Below, in pieces: positions 11,468 through 22,952 of a stretch of DNA of 64,000 nt. Location of the stretch: contig JAYKKR010000013.1 in NCBI GenBank assembly GCA_036971615.1, positions 898,072-962,071 of the forward strand. Reading direction: 5' to 3'. The notes below the pieces were generated by a model. It saw only the letters and a program-made list of their open reading frames with translations. It ran no database searches and had not been told where the DNA came from. The stretch's first letter is position 1. Every line of letters begins with the position of its first letter. This DNA is from Amyloporia xantha (lineage: Eukaryota; Basidiomycota; Agaricomycetes; Polyporales; Adustoporiaceae). The position numbers were made by a program, and so were the translations under genes.

Positions 11468-12776
11468 ACAGGTATTTTCACCAACCGTAGCATGCTTGAG
11501 CGCGGACTGAATCTCTGGAATGTCCCTTCTGGGACGCCATCCCTCTGCGAAAAGCGTCTTCCTGTGCGCACGTCGTAGGTGAATAGATTCAAGATCTCAT
11601 AGAGAAGCTTCTCCTTCCGTACGACACCTACCCAGCTCGCTATACTCTCATCCATTTCGAGCAGCTCCGCTCGGCGATGAGCACCGGTACTGTAAGGGGC
11701 CATCTGTGAATGCTTCAAGCGTGCGGCAACTTTACGCATCGATTCGGCCCGCTTATCAATGTTCGCGTCGATCGAATATAGAGTGGCGCCCACGGATTCG
11801 GCGACCTTGCGATAGCCAGCAGCGTATCACCATGTGCGAAGATGATGAATACAATCTTGCGCGTCCCTTCTCCGGTGGCAGGGTTGACGAACGGCTCCAC
11901 GATGTCGGTGTGGTTCTTATGGAGACTACCGCGAAAGGTTCACCATAGAAGTCGCTCAAACATAGGCAGGCGTGCGCGATCTATGGTGCCAGCCACAAAT
12001 CTAGATTTAAGGTCAACAACATGAGACCGCTGATTTGAAGGAGGGACGAACTCGAGGTCATACTGAGTTCCACTTACATATTGAGCTTCCCGGTCACCAT
12101 GCTGCAGTAATGGAGCAGAAATGTCATCCATGGAATTCCTGACTTCAGGCTGATAACCCATAGCATGCGAAAGATATTGATGCTTTGTAAATGATGATGC
12201 CTGCGCCTGAGACTCGACCAAGGACGCACCCTCTCAAAAATATCGCTGTCTCTCGTAGCACATGACAAGCCTCTCCGAGCTCCTTGGTACGTTCGCACAG
12301 AAATTGATGACTTTCGTGCACCTGTATCACTCTGGTCTCATACTCCTTAAGCTTGAGGTCCAGTTCGTCCATAGTTTGCGCAGCACAGTAAGAAGAGGCG
12401 CGGAATCGTACAGATGCCTAACAGGGATCTTGTCTTTTCCTTCTCGATTTCGGTAGTGAACAATCTCACTCGGCGAGCCATCTCTTCGACGTGGCGAATC
12501 CGACCGACGAAAGAACGTTGGAAGGGATTGACATCGGGGCTCAACTGTAAAAAACGCTCGCTTAAATATGTTCACGGATCGGGTAGGGAAACATGCGTCT
12601 TTGAACTGAACATTATCGGGTTCTCCTAGCTCTGCCACGGTATCACGGGATACTTCAGTTGGTATGAGAAACTGCACCAAACTCATGTGCTCTGAGCCTG
12701 CAGATACATTCAGCACGCAGCTTAGATAAACATGATGAGTTTACTGACGAAACGCAGATGGATAGTCGTCCGCCAT
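11468..12776 (-). pseudogene. V-ATPase V0 subunit a, amino-terminal part
   Basis: Subunit a (Vph1/Stv1 family) forms the stator and proton path of vacuolar H+-ATPase. The copy starts at ATG 12776 with MADDYPSAF, then a 61-nt intron. It continues with [125 protein letters not shown] and LNLFTYDV. Only the cytosolic amino-terminal domain is here; the membrane half is absent. Introns are retained, so it is a genomic copy. It is broken by a TGA directly after ERLLW, by shifts near 11850 and 11560, and by interruption at about 11468. The next stretch of the protein reappears at 9812-9930. Confidence 0.8.
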
Positions 12777-15700
12777 CCTGCCACGACAAGACGTACTGGA
12801 CGATTAGAGGGCTGACAATGACCTCAATGACGAGAACTGAGCACGCCGACCGCTCCTGATCAGGCTGCGTGCGGCCTACTGTTTGTGCCCTGCAAGCGAG
12901 GCTGAATCTGATGATAAAGTGCTGTTACTATGAGTGTATCTAGGATCGAATGTTAATGGACTGTTCAATTACGTGCGTTCAACAGACTGAACCCGATCTC
13001 ACACGAAGCTTGCGGACGGACCTTTAGTGATTCTATCCCATTTGACCGATACAAGACACGTGTACCAATTCCGTGTATTTGATCAAACCGAAGACATAGC
13101 ACCGTCTGTTAGAGTTAATGTGAGATCTTACTCCCGTGCTTGCATCTCAAAATACACCACATGTTTGATCCATTCTGGCGCTTCGACCCTATCACGTGCT
13201 TTCCATCTGGCAAAGTTCGATCGAGCATAAACTTTGAGAAATCAAATAACCGACCTGGCTTCAGACTCGCTGTCCTCGCTGTCTCGATATTTTCCTTGCT
13301 CTCGCCTCTAATCTTGCATCAGCGTCTCTACTCTGATTATGCTGAATAACGCTCACTCATCCTGCTTTCCGCATTTTCGATAAGCGGCAGTCTCGTTGGG
13401 TCGTCGTACTTGTTCTATTCTTACCTATGCCTGTACTGGTTGATCATCACGGAATCCCCTTCAATCCCCTGCGAATAGTATGCAGCACCATACTTTGATT
13501 ATCTGACCTCAAATGTTCAAACAGTGAAGCTACGTTTCTCAAAACATTTCCGGGAGGTCAGCATCTTTCCCCGTCGAATCCGAATCCGACCCCGAACCCG
13601 AACATCAAGCTGCGCTCCGAGAGAAGACTGGTCTGTCAGCATGGAAGGGTTTAATAATATTGAATACACATAATTCTTTGCGATGCCTGCGCATGCGATC
13701 GGAAAGTCCTTCGGGAGGTGAGCTTCTGTTCTTACTTTAATCATTTGACCCGACGCAACGATTATATTCTGATTGCACCGACAAGACAGTTGTTCTGCTC
13801 GTAGTTACAAGTTGCACCATTAAACAGACGGCATACAATATATTCTTGTTGATCGAACACGCGAATCGTCTACGATCGAATGAATTCCATCTTGATTCGA
13901 ATATTCGATCAAACATTCTTCGAGCTTCTTGTCCCGACGATGAATTTGACGCTTGGTCTTCAGGAGCATCTGAGCAAAACACTATCGCTCGCATCGTTCT
14001 AAATTCAAGTCAAATGATTTTCCTATTACTTTGACTACTTTCGATCTCATAGTTGATTATTTGACATGAGACATTCGATGCAGATCGTTTTCCACGTTCT
14101 TATCGCGTTGGCCCTTTCAGATGATTGAAAGGATTACTGAAATTCCTCCATTCTCTTTTAATAGGACAGATCAATCCACCCCATGCTCAAGTTCGTTGAC
14201 AAATACCCTTAGTGACCTAAAATGAGCCTGCGAACGCGCTTCTCGACATGCTCGAGGAGATGTTCGTGAGCAGGTCCCATATTTCAGACATGATCGACGA
14301 TATCAAGCTTGTTCATCATTCTGAGTTGTGAGATGCCTCCGCGACCCTCGTTGTCGTCTCAATATCTTATATGTTGATACATAACTCGCCAGGCCCGGCC
14401 CGAGAGCCGCCATGTCAGCGAACATCCTCATTGAATCAAGCTGATGTGAGTGAGTTGCGAAGGATCTACAGGTTCGTCCCGCCTGCTAACGTCATGCTAT
14501 GCATATACTCGTATCACAGCTTGACTCGTCTCTTGACATTGATTGGCTCTCAGCTCCATTACGAGTGGTCATTATGCGTGCGCAATATTCTGAGCGGATG
14601 ATGCTTGGTACCTCCTCTTTACCGATGGAAAGAATACCGCTTACTCCCTCACAACTCCATAGCCGTCAACTGCGAGGTCTACTATCGGGCAGCTTTCCTT
14701 TCGAATGCTGCTGAGCTGGCGTAAATGTAGTTTTGGGACTCGATAAGCCTTTTGATCATTGTTTTTTCAATTGTGTTCCTTGTTCGCGTGAACAAGCTGA
14801 TTGAAAGCCGAATCATGGCTTCGCTGGTGACTTATGTGTTCTCATCGACCACGAAGTGGGCAGTACGTCCATAGCAGTCTATTGCAAGGCTGCAGTCGTC
14901 ACTAAGTACAGTTGATCCAGTTTGTAGAAAAGTAGCATATCCTTCCGATGCATTTGCGGACGTACGTAGTCATGTCATGCGTTGCCTTCACAGTGCGCTT
15001 GTGGCGAGTTCGACACGGATTTAGCTCAATTACTCACCTTCTCTGCCCTAGGTCCATCCTCCGTGATCTCTCGAATATTGTCCCATCTCAGCTCAATATT
15101 TAGAGTGTGCAAGAAATAGTCCTGGGTCTAGAAGTCGGTGGCAGGGTAACACTGCATGAATACTGAAGCGGACAAAGCTGAGAATGGGCAACGTACGGTA
15201 TGTAGGAATAAACTGAGTGTGATATCGTGCCGGTGTGCTCCGTCTGATATGCTAGTACCTGTACCTGTACCAGAGCGGGACAGATGGAGTTCATGCGAAT
15301 CTAACAGCGTGCGCCACAACTAACCTCCACGCCTGACTTCCGGCCGGCCAGTCTTCACAGGAACAATTGCACATAAGGCCGAGACAAACGCGCCTGCAGG
15401 AGTATAGAGGGATGAATCAGCATACATAGAAGCAGAATGGCGACCAGAACCCTTGTCGCGCATACCATAAATATCCACATCCGCCACATCCAAAGAGCGA
15501 GGGCACATGCGCCAGGGTTCACCTGAGGAGCGCTGAGTGTTTATCACGAAGCTGAGTGTAGCATCAGATTGCGGCGTATGAATAGACTTGAAGACACAGA
15601 GTTCGCGCGCAAACCCATTCGGGTTCGGCAGAAATGGGTAATGTGCGTGGTGGGTTCAGCGACGAGGTGCGGAATGAACTGTGTCCTGTAATCCCAATTC

Positions 15701-17170
15701 AAATAATGATTTGTTAGTGGTGATAACATTGTCATGATTCATTCAATAGCGTGACCCACGCAGATGCTCCATTCCCAACCACTGCCACTGCCACCGCGAA
15801 AATCCACCAAATGACACCATCAGGCCGAACGAAATAAGCTTTCCTTGAATATGCCCATTCCCTTGATGACCGAAACAAACCCGTCGGTCAGAATACAAAC
15901 AGCGGAGACAACCGCCCGCGCAGACGTCGGTGACTGCCTACCCATGTGAACAGGATGTCGTATTGCTGTCGCAGTGGATTCCACTCAGCCGACACAATCT
16001 GCGTATCAGACGGTGGGTGTGTGCAGAACATACTTTGTAGCGAGTCCCTGCCAGAAAGCGAGTAGTTCAGGTTGCGGAGCCATCACAGCCCTCCAGTTGG
16101 GGTTCGATTCGGTCAAGAGGCTGTACCAGTGTCACATGCAGAGCCCTTTATGCACAGCAAACATCAGCGGCGAGCTTCTGAGCTACCAGAGACATTGATA
16201 CCTGCCGGGTACGTATTACACTACATCGCGGCGATGGAAGATGGTCATCGGACTCAGAGTTTAATAGTGAGGCACTGAATGCACATGCCATGTTCCTCCG
16301 AAATCTAATGCTTTCTCGTGAGTCTTGAGAATGCATGAGTTGCTAGTATGCTAGCACAAAGCGTCTACGGGATGGACTGTTTGCCGTGCAATTGTGAAAG
16401 TCGAGCTGAGTCTTCAATGCGAGCGCGCAGCAGATCCCTCTGAGCCTGATATCATGATTACAATCTGGAGGTCGTGAAACGAGTGGACGTAAGGTTTAGT
16501 TATGCTTACCTCCCGCAGACTATGATTACATGAGGCATGCAGAATTTCACTTGCGGTGCCATGACGAGATTTTACTGACAGGTGCACAAGATGGACGTGG
16601 ACGGTGCGAGGGGCTTCCGCGGGTGGGCGAACTCGGAGAGACGTAGATAGTCTGAGAATATACCCACGGGATCCTTGCAGGTCCGCTCCGATGTATTGTA
16701 AAGCATTGGCTGGATTTATGGTAGTGGGAACGTGGACAGTGATAGCACTTAAACGCCCCCGACGCGTCTTCGCGATTGAAATGTGACATACACGATCAGT
16801 CACGCTGAACGGTCACGGTGCAGCGCCGAGGTCGAGGTCGACGTCCGACCTTTAGCCAACGTCCTGCGTCCTGTCAGTGCGCAGTCCAGTCCTCGTAGCT
16901 TGAAGTTTGTTTGGCAAATTGACCAGGTTTCTTTCGCTGCGAGACTCTTCTGATATACGGTGAGTGGCTTGTGGTACCGCGGTACCGCGTACGTCTGTGC
17001 TGATACATGCTGTCGCTGGCTTCACATAGTACCCGGACATCCTGACGAGACTTGCAATATGTCAGATGATACATATGTACAATTGCATAGATGCAAAGGA
17101 CGTGGCACGGGAGCTGAACGCTTCGTGGTTTGTCTAAATGTGCATATTGCACAGACGGGGAAAGGATAAA
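12777..17170. other. long stretch without a supportable gene
   Basis: Only short open frames occur. At 13572-13602 there is a short run of CCGAATC/CCGAACC-like units. On the minus strand near 15330-15900, hydrophobic segments (for example GVIWWIFAVAVAVVGNGASA and VLVAILLLCMLIHPSILL) occur in different frames and could be the remains of a membrane-protein gene, but I cannot name a family. I see nothing else. Confidence 0.5.
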
Positions 17171-20100
17171 ATGCGGCTTCATAGGTACTGTTCCTGTTGG
17201 TTTTCTATCTATCAATAGCTGAACCTCAGTAATTAGGCCGACGGGTGATCACATATTTAGATGGAGAACAGAAAGTTACGTTCATGTCGGCAGAGGAGAC
17301 TCAGCCGGTTTATCGTCAAGTGTATAATCGGCCAATGGACATCATCACTTGGCAGTCACAGATGGTAACTGTCTACATCATAAGAAGAAAATCACACACT
17401 GATAGTACAGCAACATCTAGAAATGCTGTGCAAGAGTCCTGCTGCCCAAGTTTGAGATTGAACAAAGCAGGCTCAATGAGCTCCATGTCCTCAATTTCAA
17501 ACGGGAAATAAAGATACGATCCAAGTGTGGTATAATCCTTTATGTTTTCTTGTTTCATCAGCAATCTCACTGATATGTTGCAGATTGCTGCTCTGCCGAG
17601 TTGATCTGGCAGAGCTGGCTATGTTGTGAATGTGGCCAAGAAATATGTGACCAGTGTGCACACCAACTGGACACTGTGAGTCATTCTTATTTTCAATTCT
17701 TGAGTGGATTTATCACCAATGTGGAATTTCAGTTGATTGTAAACAGGGCACTCCGAGGTGCCCGCTGTCGATTAGAGTCAACAAGTCCACACCTGCACAA
17801 TAATCTTCTCCCTGTTTCTCGTTTCACACGTGAAGAAGTTGATGATACTGTTCAGGCCATGAGGCATATCTTGGAAGATCCTGTGCCTATGCCAGTCATA
17901 TCCACTTCTCAGGCTACCATGGCCAGTACCCCATCTCATGATTTCTTGGCACAAAAGGCTCCTTCTTACTCTATTCGGAATGACCCATACAAAGCCTTCC
18001 AAAAAGACTGGTCAGAGGGACGACCTGTTGTGATCACGGATGTTCAAAGTCAATTCCAGGGTAGCTATGGACCCTCATATTTTGTGCAGAAATATGGGAC
18101 AATCAAAGTGGAGCTCCAAGACTGTGTCACCGACAATATTGGTACAAAGAAAATCACAGTCTCTGAATTTTTCTCTGTCTTTGGAAAAAAGCGCAATGGA
18201 AAGGAAATCCTTAAACTGAAGGCAAATTTTATTATAACACTACATGCTAATATTAAAGCTCATGTTTGCTTGTATAGGACTGGCCACCACAACAGCACTT
18301 CAGTGACATGTTTCAGGAATTGTTCAGTGCCTTCACACTGGGTGTACCATTTGGAGATCTCACAAGACTGGATGGGGTTTTAAATCTGGCAGCTTATTGG
18401 CCAGAAGGCAGCATTGCACCTGATCTAGGTGAGTATTTCTTGATTTGCAGTTTGCTTCTGCTTGGACTTTGGACTAGCAACTAAATTAAGCAAAAAGGTC
18501 CTAAAATGTACAACGCTTATGCATCAATGCAAGGGCAACATCATCAAGGTTCTACAAAACTTCATCTTGATGTCACGGATGCTGTCAACATCCTGCTCTG
18601 GTCTGCGGCTCATGATGATGATCAACCAGGTCTAGCACTCTGGCATATCTTTGATGCTAAAGATGTTCAACCCCTTCGAGAGTATCTTATCACCAAACTT
18701 AACTTCAAAGGCCCAGGAGATCCCATTCAGGGTCACAACATTTACTTGACAGATGAGATGCTTGTTGATCTAGCCAAGACTTGTGGCATTCGCCCTTATG
18801 AAATACAGCAATATCCAGGTCATGCTGTTTTTATTCCTGCTGGCTTTCCTCATCAGGTATGTGATTATAATGCACTTATGTGCCTATGGATCTCATATGT
18901 AATATGTGAGTCTACAGGTCAGCAATCAAGTTGATGCAATAAAAATTGCATGTGACTTTCTGTCATCAGAAAATCTCACCAGAACAGAAGCACTAATCCC
19001 TATCTTTCGTGAAAATCGACTTGCAACTAACTGGGGAGAAGATGTTCTCCAGTTGTATACAACTTTGTGGCATGCATGGTGTTCACTCTCAAGTCTCAAA
19101 GCTCATGTTAAAGAGCAACATGAAATTGGTGGCCAGGATCAAAGAGGTGATGAAGACTTTGTCATGTTGGACCATGTGAATAGCAAAGGCTCAGATATAA
19201 TGGTTGGGGCAATTGATGGTATTGTTCCATTATTCATACCTTTTCTTTAAGATCTAATGGCTTGATGGTGTGTTGACTTTATAGCCCTGCTGCCTTCTGT
19301 AGATCCAGGTGACATCCCTTTGGCCAATGAGATGCCAGCACCTCCAAAGAAACACCGAAGGATAAAGAATCGAGCATTGCAGCGGGGTCTTGTTGAACGG
19401 AGTCCTGAAAAAGGCTTCAAGTGGAGGTGTCATATTAATCATTGTCGCGTGGTTACAATATTCAAAAGAGATGGGCTCATAGAACATCTGTAAGACTCAC
19501 TAGACTGTTTACTGGGAGACTATGCTAACTTATATATATTTATTAGGAGAATGTCACATAACGCTGACATTGACAAGAAGAAAAAGCGTGCAGCTTGTAA
19601 TGAAGCCAAAATATCTGATGCTGAATTTAGTGCCACTATGTCTAAGATTGCTTGTGCCTGTAGTGCCTGTTCCCAAAGCAATCCTTCCAGTAGTCATGAA
19701 ATTCCAATGGTAGAATCTGTAGAATCACAGTAGAATACACAGCCATGTATTTTGAACAAGTGGAGTTCAAATCATTTTGATATTTCAAAAGTTTCAAATG
19801 TTCAAACACTCCTCTAAATTTAATTTTAGTGCTGATCACTACTTCTACAAATACTTCCTGATCAGGATTGTTCAGAAAGTCAGAAACATCAGGAGAAAAG
19901 TCATCAGATTCACTAGTACTCTATCTCAAGCTGACAATGAATGTTGGATGGTCAGATGCACCAGTAATTGCAAGTGTCATTTGACACTGCTTCAATGAAA
20001 ATATGAAGCATTGATTGCAAAATTTGAATGGTAACAGTGGGCTACTTGAACCCTCCACCTGACAGTCTCAGCAAGTATCAGAGGTACTTGCTTTCACATC

Positions 20101-20320
20101 AGAATTGCTTAACATATCGAGGAGCTCCAATGCCTTCTTAATAAGGATTTGAAAGAGATGAATAAAATCTACTAAATTTACTACAAAATCTTAGTGGTGT
20201 CATCAGTAAATGCTGTGACATTTACTTTAACTTGTTGAAAATGGAGGACAGCTGTCATGTAGGTGATATGATCCCAGTATACTTTGCATGTGTCACAAAT
20301 GTCCACTAGACATGCGGCTT
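17171..20320. mobile_element. CpG-poor island carrying the JmjC gene, possible inserted element
   Basis: The 9-mer ATGCGGCTT occurs at 17171-17179 and again at 20312-20320, flanking a segment whose base composition differs from both sides. From 19734 to 20311 I count a single CG dinucleotide, while the sequence right of 20320 is ordinary and CG-rich. The 9-mer could be a target-site duplication. I see no inverted terminal repeats inside it and no transposase, so calling this a mobile element is inference. CpG depletion starts near 17340, so the true left border may be there instead. Confidence 0.3.
17284..19733 (+). CDS. JmjC-domain protein, KDM3/JMJD1-like, with C2H2 finger
   Basis: Nine exons join without a shift: 17284-17364, 17421-17529, 17584-17675, 17733-18221, 18278-18428, 18498-18856, 18918-19218, 19285-19489, 19547-19733. 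They total 1974 nt, 657 residues. Residues 63-88 form a cysteine-rich finger (C63, C66, C77/78, C80, C85, C88) like that preceding JmjC in KDM3 enzymes. The JmjC core has H330-L-D332 and H426 in FIPAGFPHQ, the expected Fe(II) ligands, so it may be an active 2-oxoglutarate oxygenase; KDM3 relatives demethylate histone H3 lysine 9. A C2H2 finger follows (C576, C581, H595, H600). The 18222 donor is GC. The gene is CpG-poor and intact among pseudogenes. Exon 1 is least certain: its CG content is normal and the real 5' end may lie elsewhere or be missing. Confidence 0.8.
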
Positions 20321-20345
20321 TGTGAGGGCGACTGACAATGACTCG

Positions 20346-20924
20346 TCAAGAAGCAAATATAACGGAGTTCATTGTGCACCTTAGTATGAGAAAGGCATCA
20401 AAACGCTGCGCCACCTTGGGCGACGACCTCAAGCACAGACCTTTTGAGCATCGCACACTCAGCATTTGTGCTGAATGTTGTTTAAATTTTGTGGTGATTG
20501 TATCATGACTCTGTTTGGCGAATTTGCGACGCCCGTCATAAACGGCCTGGCGAGCCTGATGTATAGGTCCGTGAACATCGGTATTATATTCGCAATGGAC
20601 ATGGCGACTACTTACTATGCCATATCTACGATCCAATTTGCCCATGGTATAGTAGCGTCGACGGCATGCAAGGTCCACGGTCTCTTGCACAACATCAACA
20701 AAGAGCTTGGTCCCACCCTCGTTGTCATGATCGGAGTCCCAGGGATCGTTTTGCGTGCCATATCTGGCAAGGACTGTGGGGACGACCTGCCCGTCCCAGT
20801 GCGGCTTCATCCAGTCAGGAAGAACACTGAATGACGGGGACTTTGCAGGGACAACTGATCTCCGTTGCGCAAGCGATGTCCGTGCACGAAGAGTCCGCTC
20901 TTGCTCAATGTCGCTATCGCTCAC
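20346..20924 (-). pseudogene. conserved agaricomycete hypothetical protein, truncated at 3' end
   Basis: The frame contains LPDWMKPHWDGQVVPTVLAR and KLFVDVVQETVDLACRRRY, which I recall from a multicopy agaricomycete family (possibly the DUF6532 group). An intron of about 57 nt at about 20550-20606 (GTAAGT..CATCAG) keeps frame and restores GIARQAVYDGRRKFAKQS. Similarity fades after about 20420 and the frame stops at 20346, just outside the CpG-poor JmjC island. The expected carboxy half is missing. The left end begins with GTG, and a GTGAGC there looks like a splice donor, so the start is not settled. Role unknown. Confidence 0.5.
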
Positions 20925-21370
20925 ATCCTCGAAGAGCTGTGGTAGATCAAGCGAAAGAAGCTATTCATGCAGATGACTCTCACAGAGGCACGCCGCGAGG
21001 ACATGTTCACAGTCACTCTATCGACTACGACATCGTCGTCGTGTTTGGGCTCTAGAACAAGAGATAAGTTGCAAACACGAGTTTGCTTCCATATCACAGA
21101 AGTGTACCCACGCTCACTTAGATGACTGCGCTGGTCGGACATTCGTGCTGAGATCTTATCGAAAACTGGGATTTATGAGGATGCTCAACTTACGTATCGA
21201 TCAGAGCCTGAGATGAGCCTTCCTGTTAATCAAAGCTTCGCCTTAAGCTATAGATCGAGGCCCGTATCCTTTCAGTGCGGCTTGGGGTCAGAACGGATGC
21301 GAGCCTCTGTTTTATATCCATTACAGAGCATACTGGAAGCCAGAAAAAAGGATCGAGCGTTATTCTGGGG

Positions 21371-21710
21371 ATTCTATCGAAGGGGCACCTTTGTAAGTGT
21401 TTCAATGCGCAACATGTGTTCGGATCAAAGACATGCCTCCGCGTTTCATCGAATCTTTCCCTTCGGTTGTGAACGAGTGCCCGTTTTTTTATTTCTTTGG
21501 ACACAAATCTTCGTCTTGGATCAAATGCAAGGTTTGGGATCGTTTTGAAGACTCACTCGGGCTTTCGATCTGGATCGAATATCTATTAACGCATCATATC
21601 GAAGAGGTAGTGAATACGAGCCTTGGGTTAGGTTGAACGCCGGGATTGGCATCCTATCGAAGGTACACTTCCCTGCATGGTCGAACATTGATCGTGGGAT
21701 CCTATCGAAG
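21371..21710 (+). repeat. four copies of a 12-bp motif, ATCNTATCGAAG or one base off
   Basis: Copies lie at 21371-21382 (ATTCTATCGAAG), 21593-21604 (ATCATATCGAAG), 21651-21662 and 21699-21710 (both ATCCTATCGAAG). All are in the same orientation, with spacings of 222, 58 and 48 bp. The flanks are not similar beyond a few bases, so it is not a simple tandem array. It could be degenerate repeat remains or binding sites. Confidence 0.55.
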
Positions 21711-22573
21711 CTGGATAGTACGCTCCGAGTCGAATGCTAATCCTAGTATACGCTTTTGACTACTGGAATACTTCTGTCAAAACGCATGAGTCAGCTGCAT
21801 AGGGTCTGAAGCTCGCTCGACACGGAGTTTTTATGAGTATATATTCAAGATAGAGTGCGATAGGTGGAAATATACGAGTGCTGACTTAGAGGAAAGACCA
21901 ACGCGACTGAGTCACGTGATCACGTGTCTGTTGAATCCATCCGCGCTCCGGCTCCTTTGCCCGCTAAGCTCGCCTTCGTATCCTGTCTGCCTGATAGAAT
22001 CGTCGAATGACCGTTTTCTACCAATTCTCCGGTGCGTGCTTCACGTAAGTGATAAAAATCGAATTGCTGACCAACTGGAAAGCAGTGGACACCTGGAATA
22101 CAATGTGCTGCTCCGCTTACATATCACACTCAAGAATTACACGTTATATCCATCCGGGTCAATCTCCTACGGGCTAGGCTTTCTACCTGAAGTTGAATTT
22201 GCTTCAGTGAGTTGTCACGAATAACTGCCGCTCTGTCGGCTGATTATATATTCATCGTTGGTTTGCGACTGATAGAAATCACTTCCTTTGGATGCAAGTC
22301 CAACCTGGATACGCACGCTGGACCATCTACTTGCGCTGTCTCACCCTCACACAGTTTTCAGACGCTTTGCAGGAGTGCTGTTTGCCTCGGTCGAATTTTG
22401 AATGTTCTGCCGCCGCTATTCTTCCATGGATTAGGTTATGCGGGCACGGGAGGGGTGCACAAGTAAGGTAAGCATAACAGTACCCAATTCGGGCTTGCTG
22501 GCATTCTATGTTGCAAGGAGCAGCTACAAAGTACTACCTAGTCTGCTTTCTTCGCTGCTTGTCACCCGGGTGT

Positions 22574-22952
22574 TAACCTGGGATTCAACCGGACGGCAGG
22601 GCGCACCCTCGAAACAACTGCGCTCCTGAAGAGCGCTGTCCGTTATTCCCGTATAGTGTCCGAGGATGCATCCAGCTTTTTCTTGCACAGTACTCAGTGT
22701 GTCCGTCATGCTTATGCATCCCTTCACAGCGAAGTAGATATCTCGAGCTCTGGCACAGTGGCAGTTCTACGGCGTTTGGCCTCGCCGACGCTAGGTGCAT
22801 GATGGGGCGCTGATGATTCGTTGCTTGTCATATGGTTGGTAACCTGTGGTCCAATCGGACGGCAGGGCGCACCCTCAAAACAGCACGATGAAGCACTTTC
22901 TGACTGCGCCGAGTGTTTCGCCGACGCTAGGCGCATGATGGGGCGCCGATGA
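22574..22952 (+). repeat. two interleaved pairs of imperfect direct repeats
   Basis: Pair A is about 43 bp at 22574-22616 and 22840-22882 with about five differences; its core of 21 bp (22590-22610 and 22856-22876) is identical. Pair B is 34 bp at 22783-22816 and 22919-22952 with two or three differences. The order A-B-A-B suggests an old tandem duplication of a unit holding both. Its copies now differ in spacing. Confidence 0.75.
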
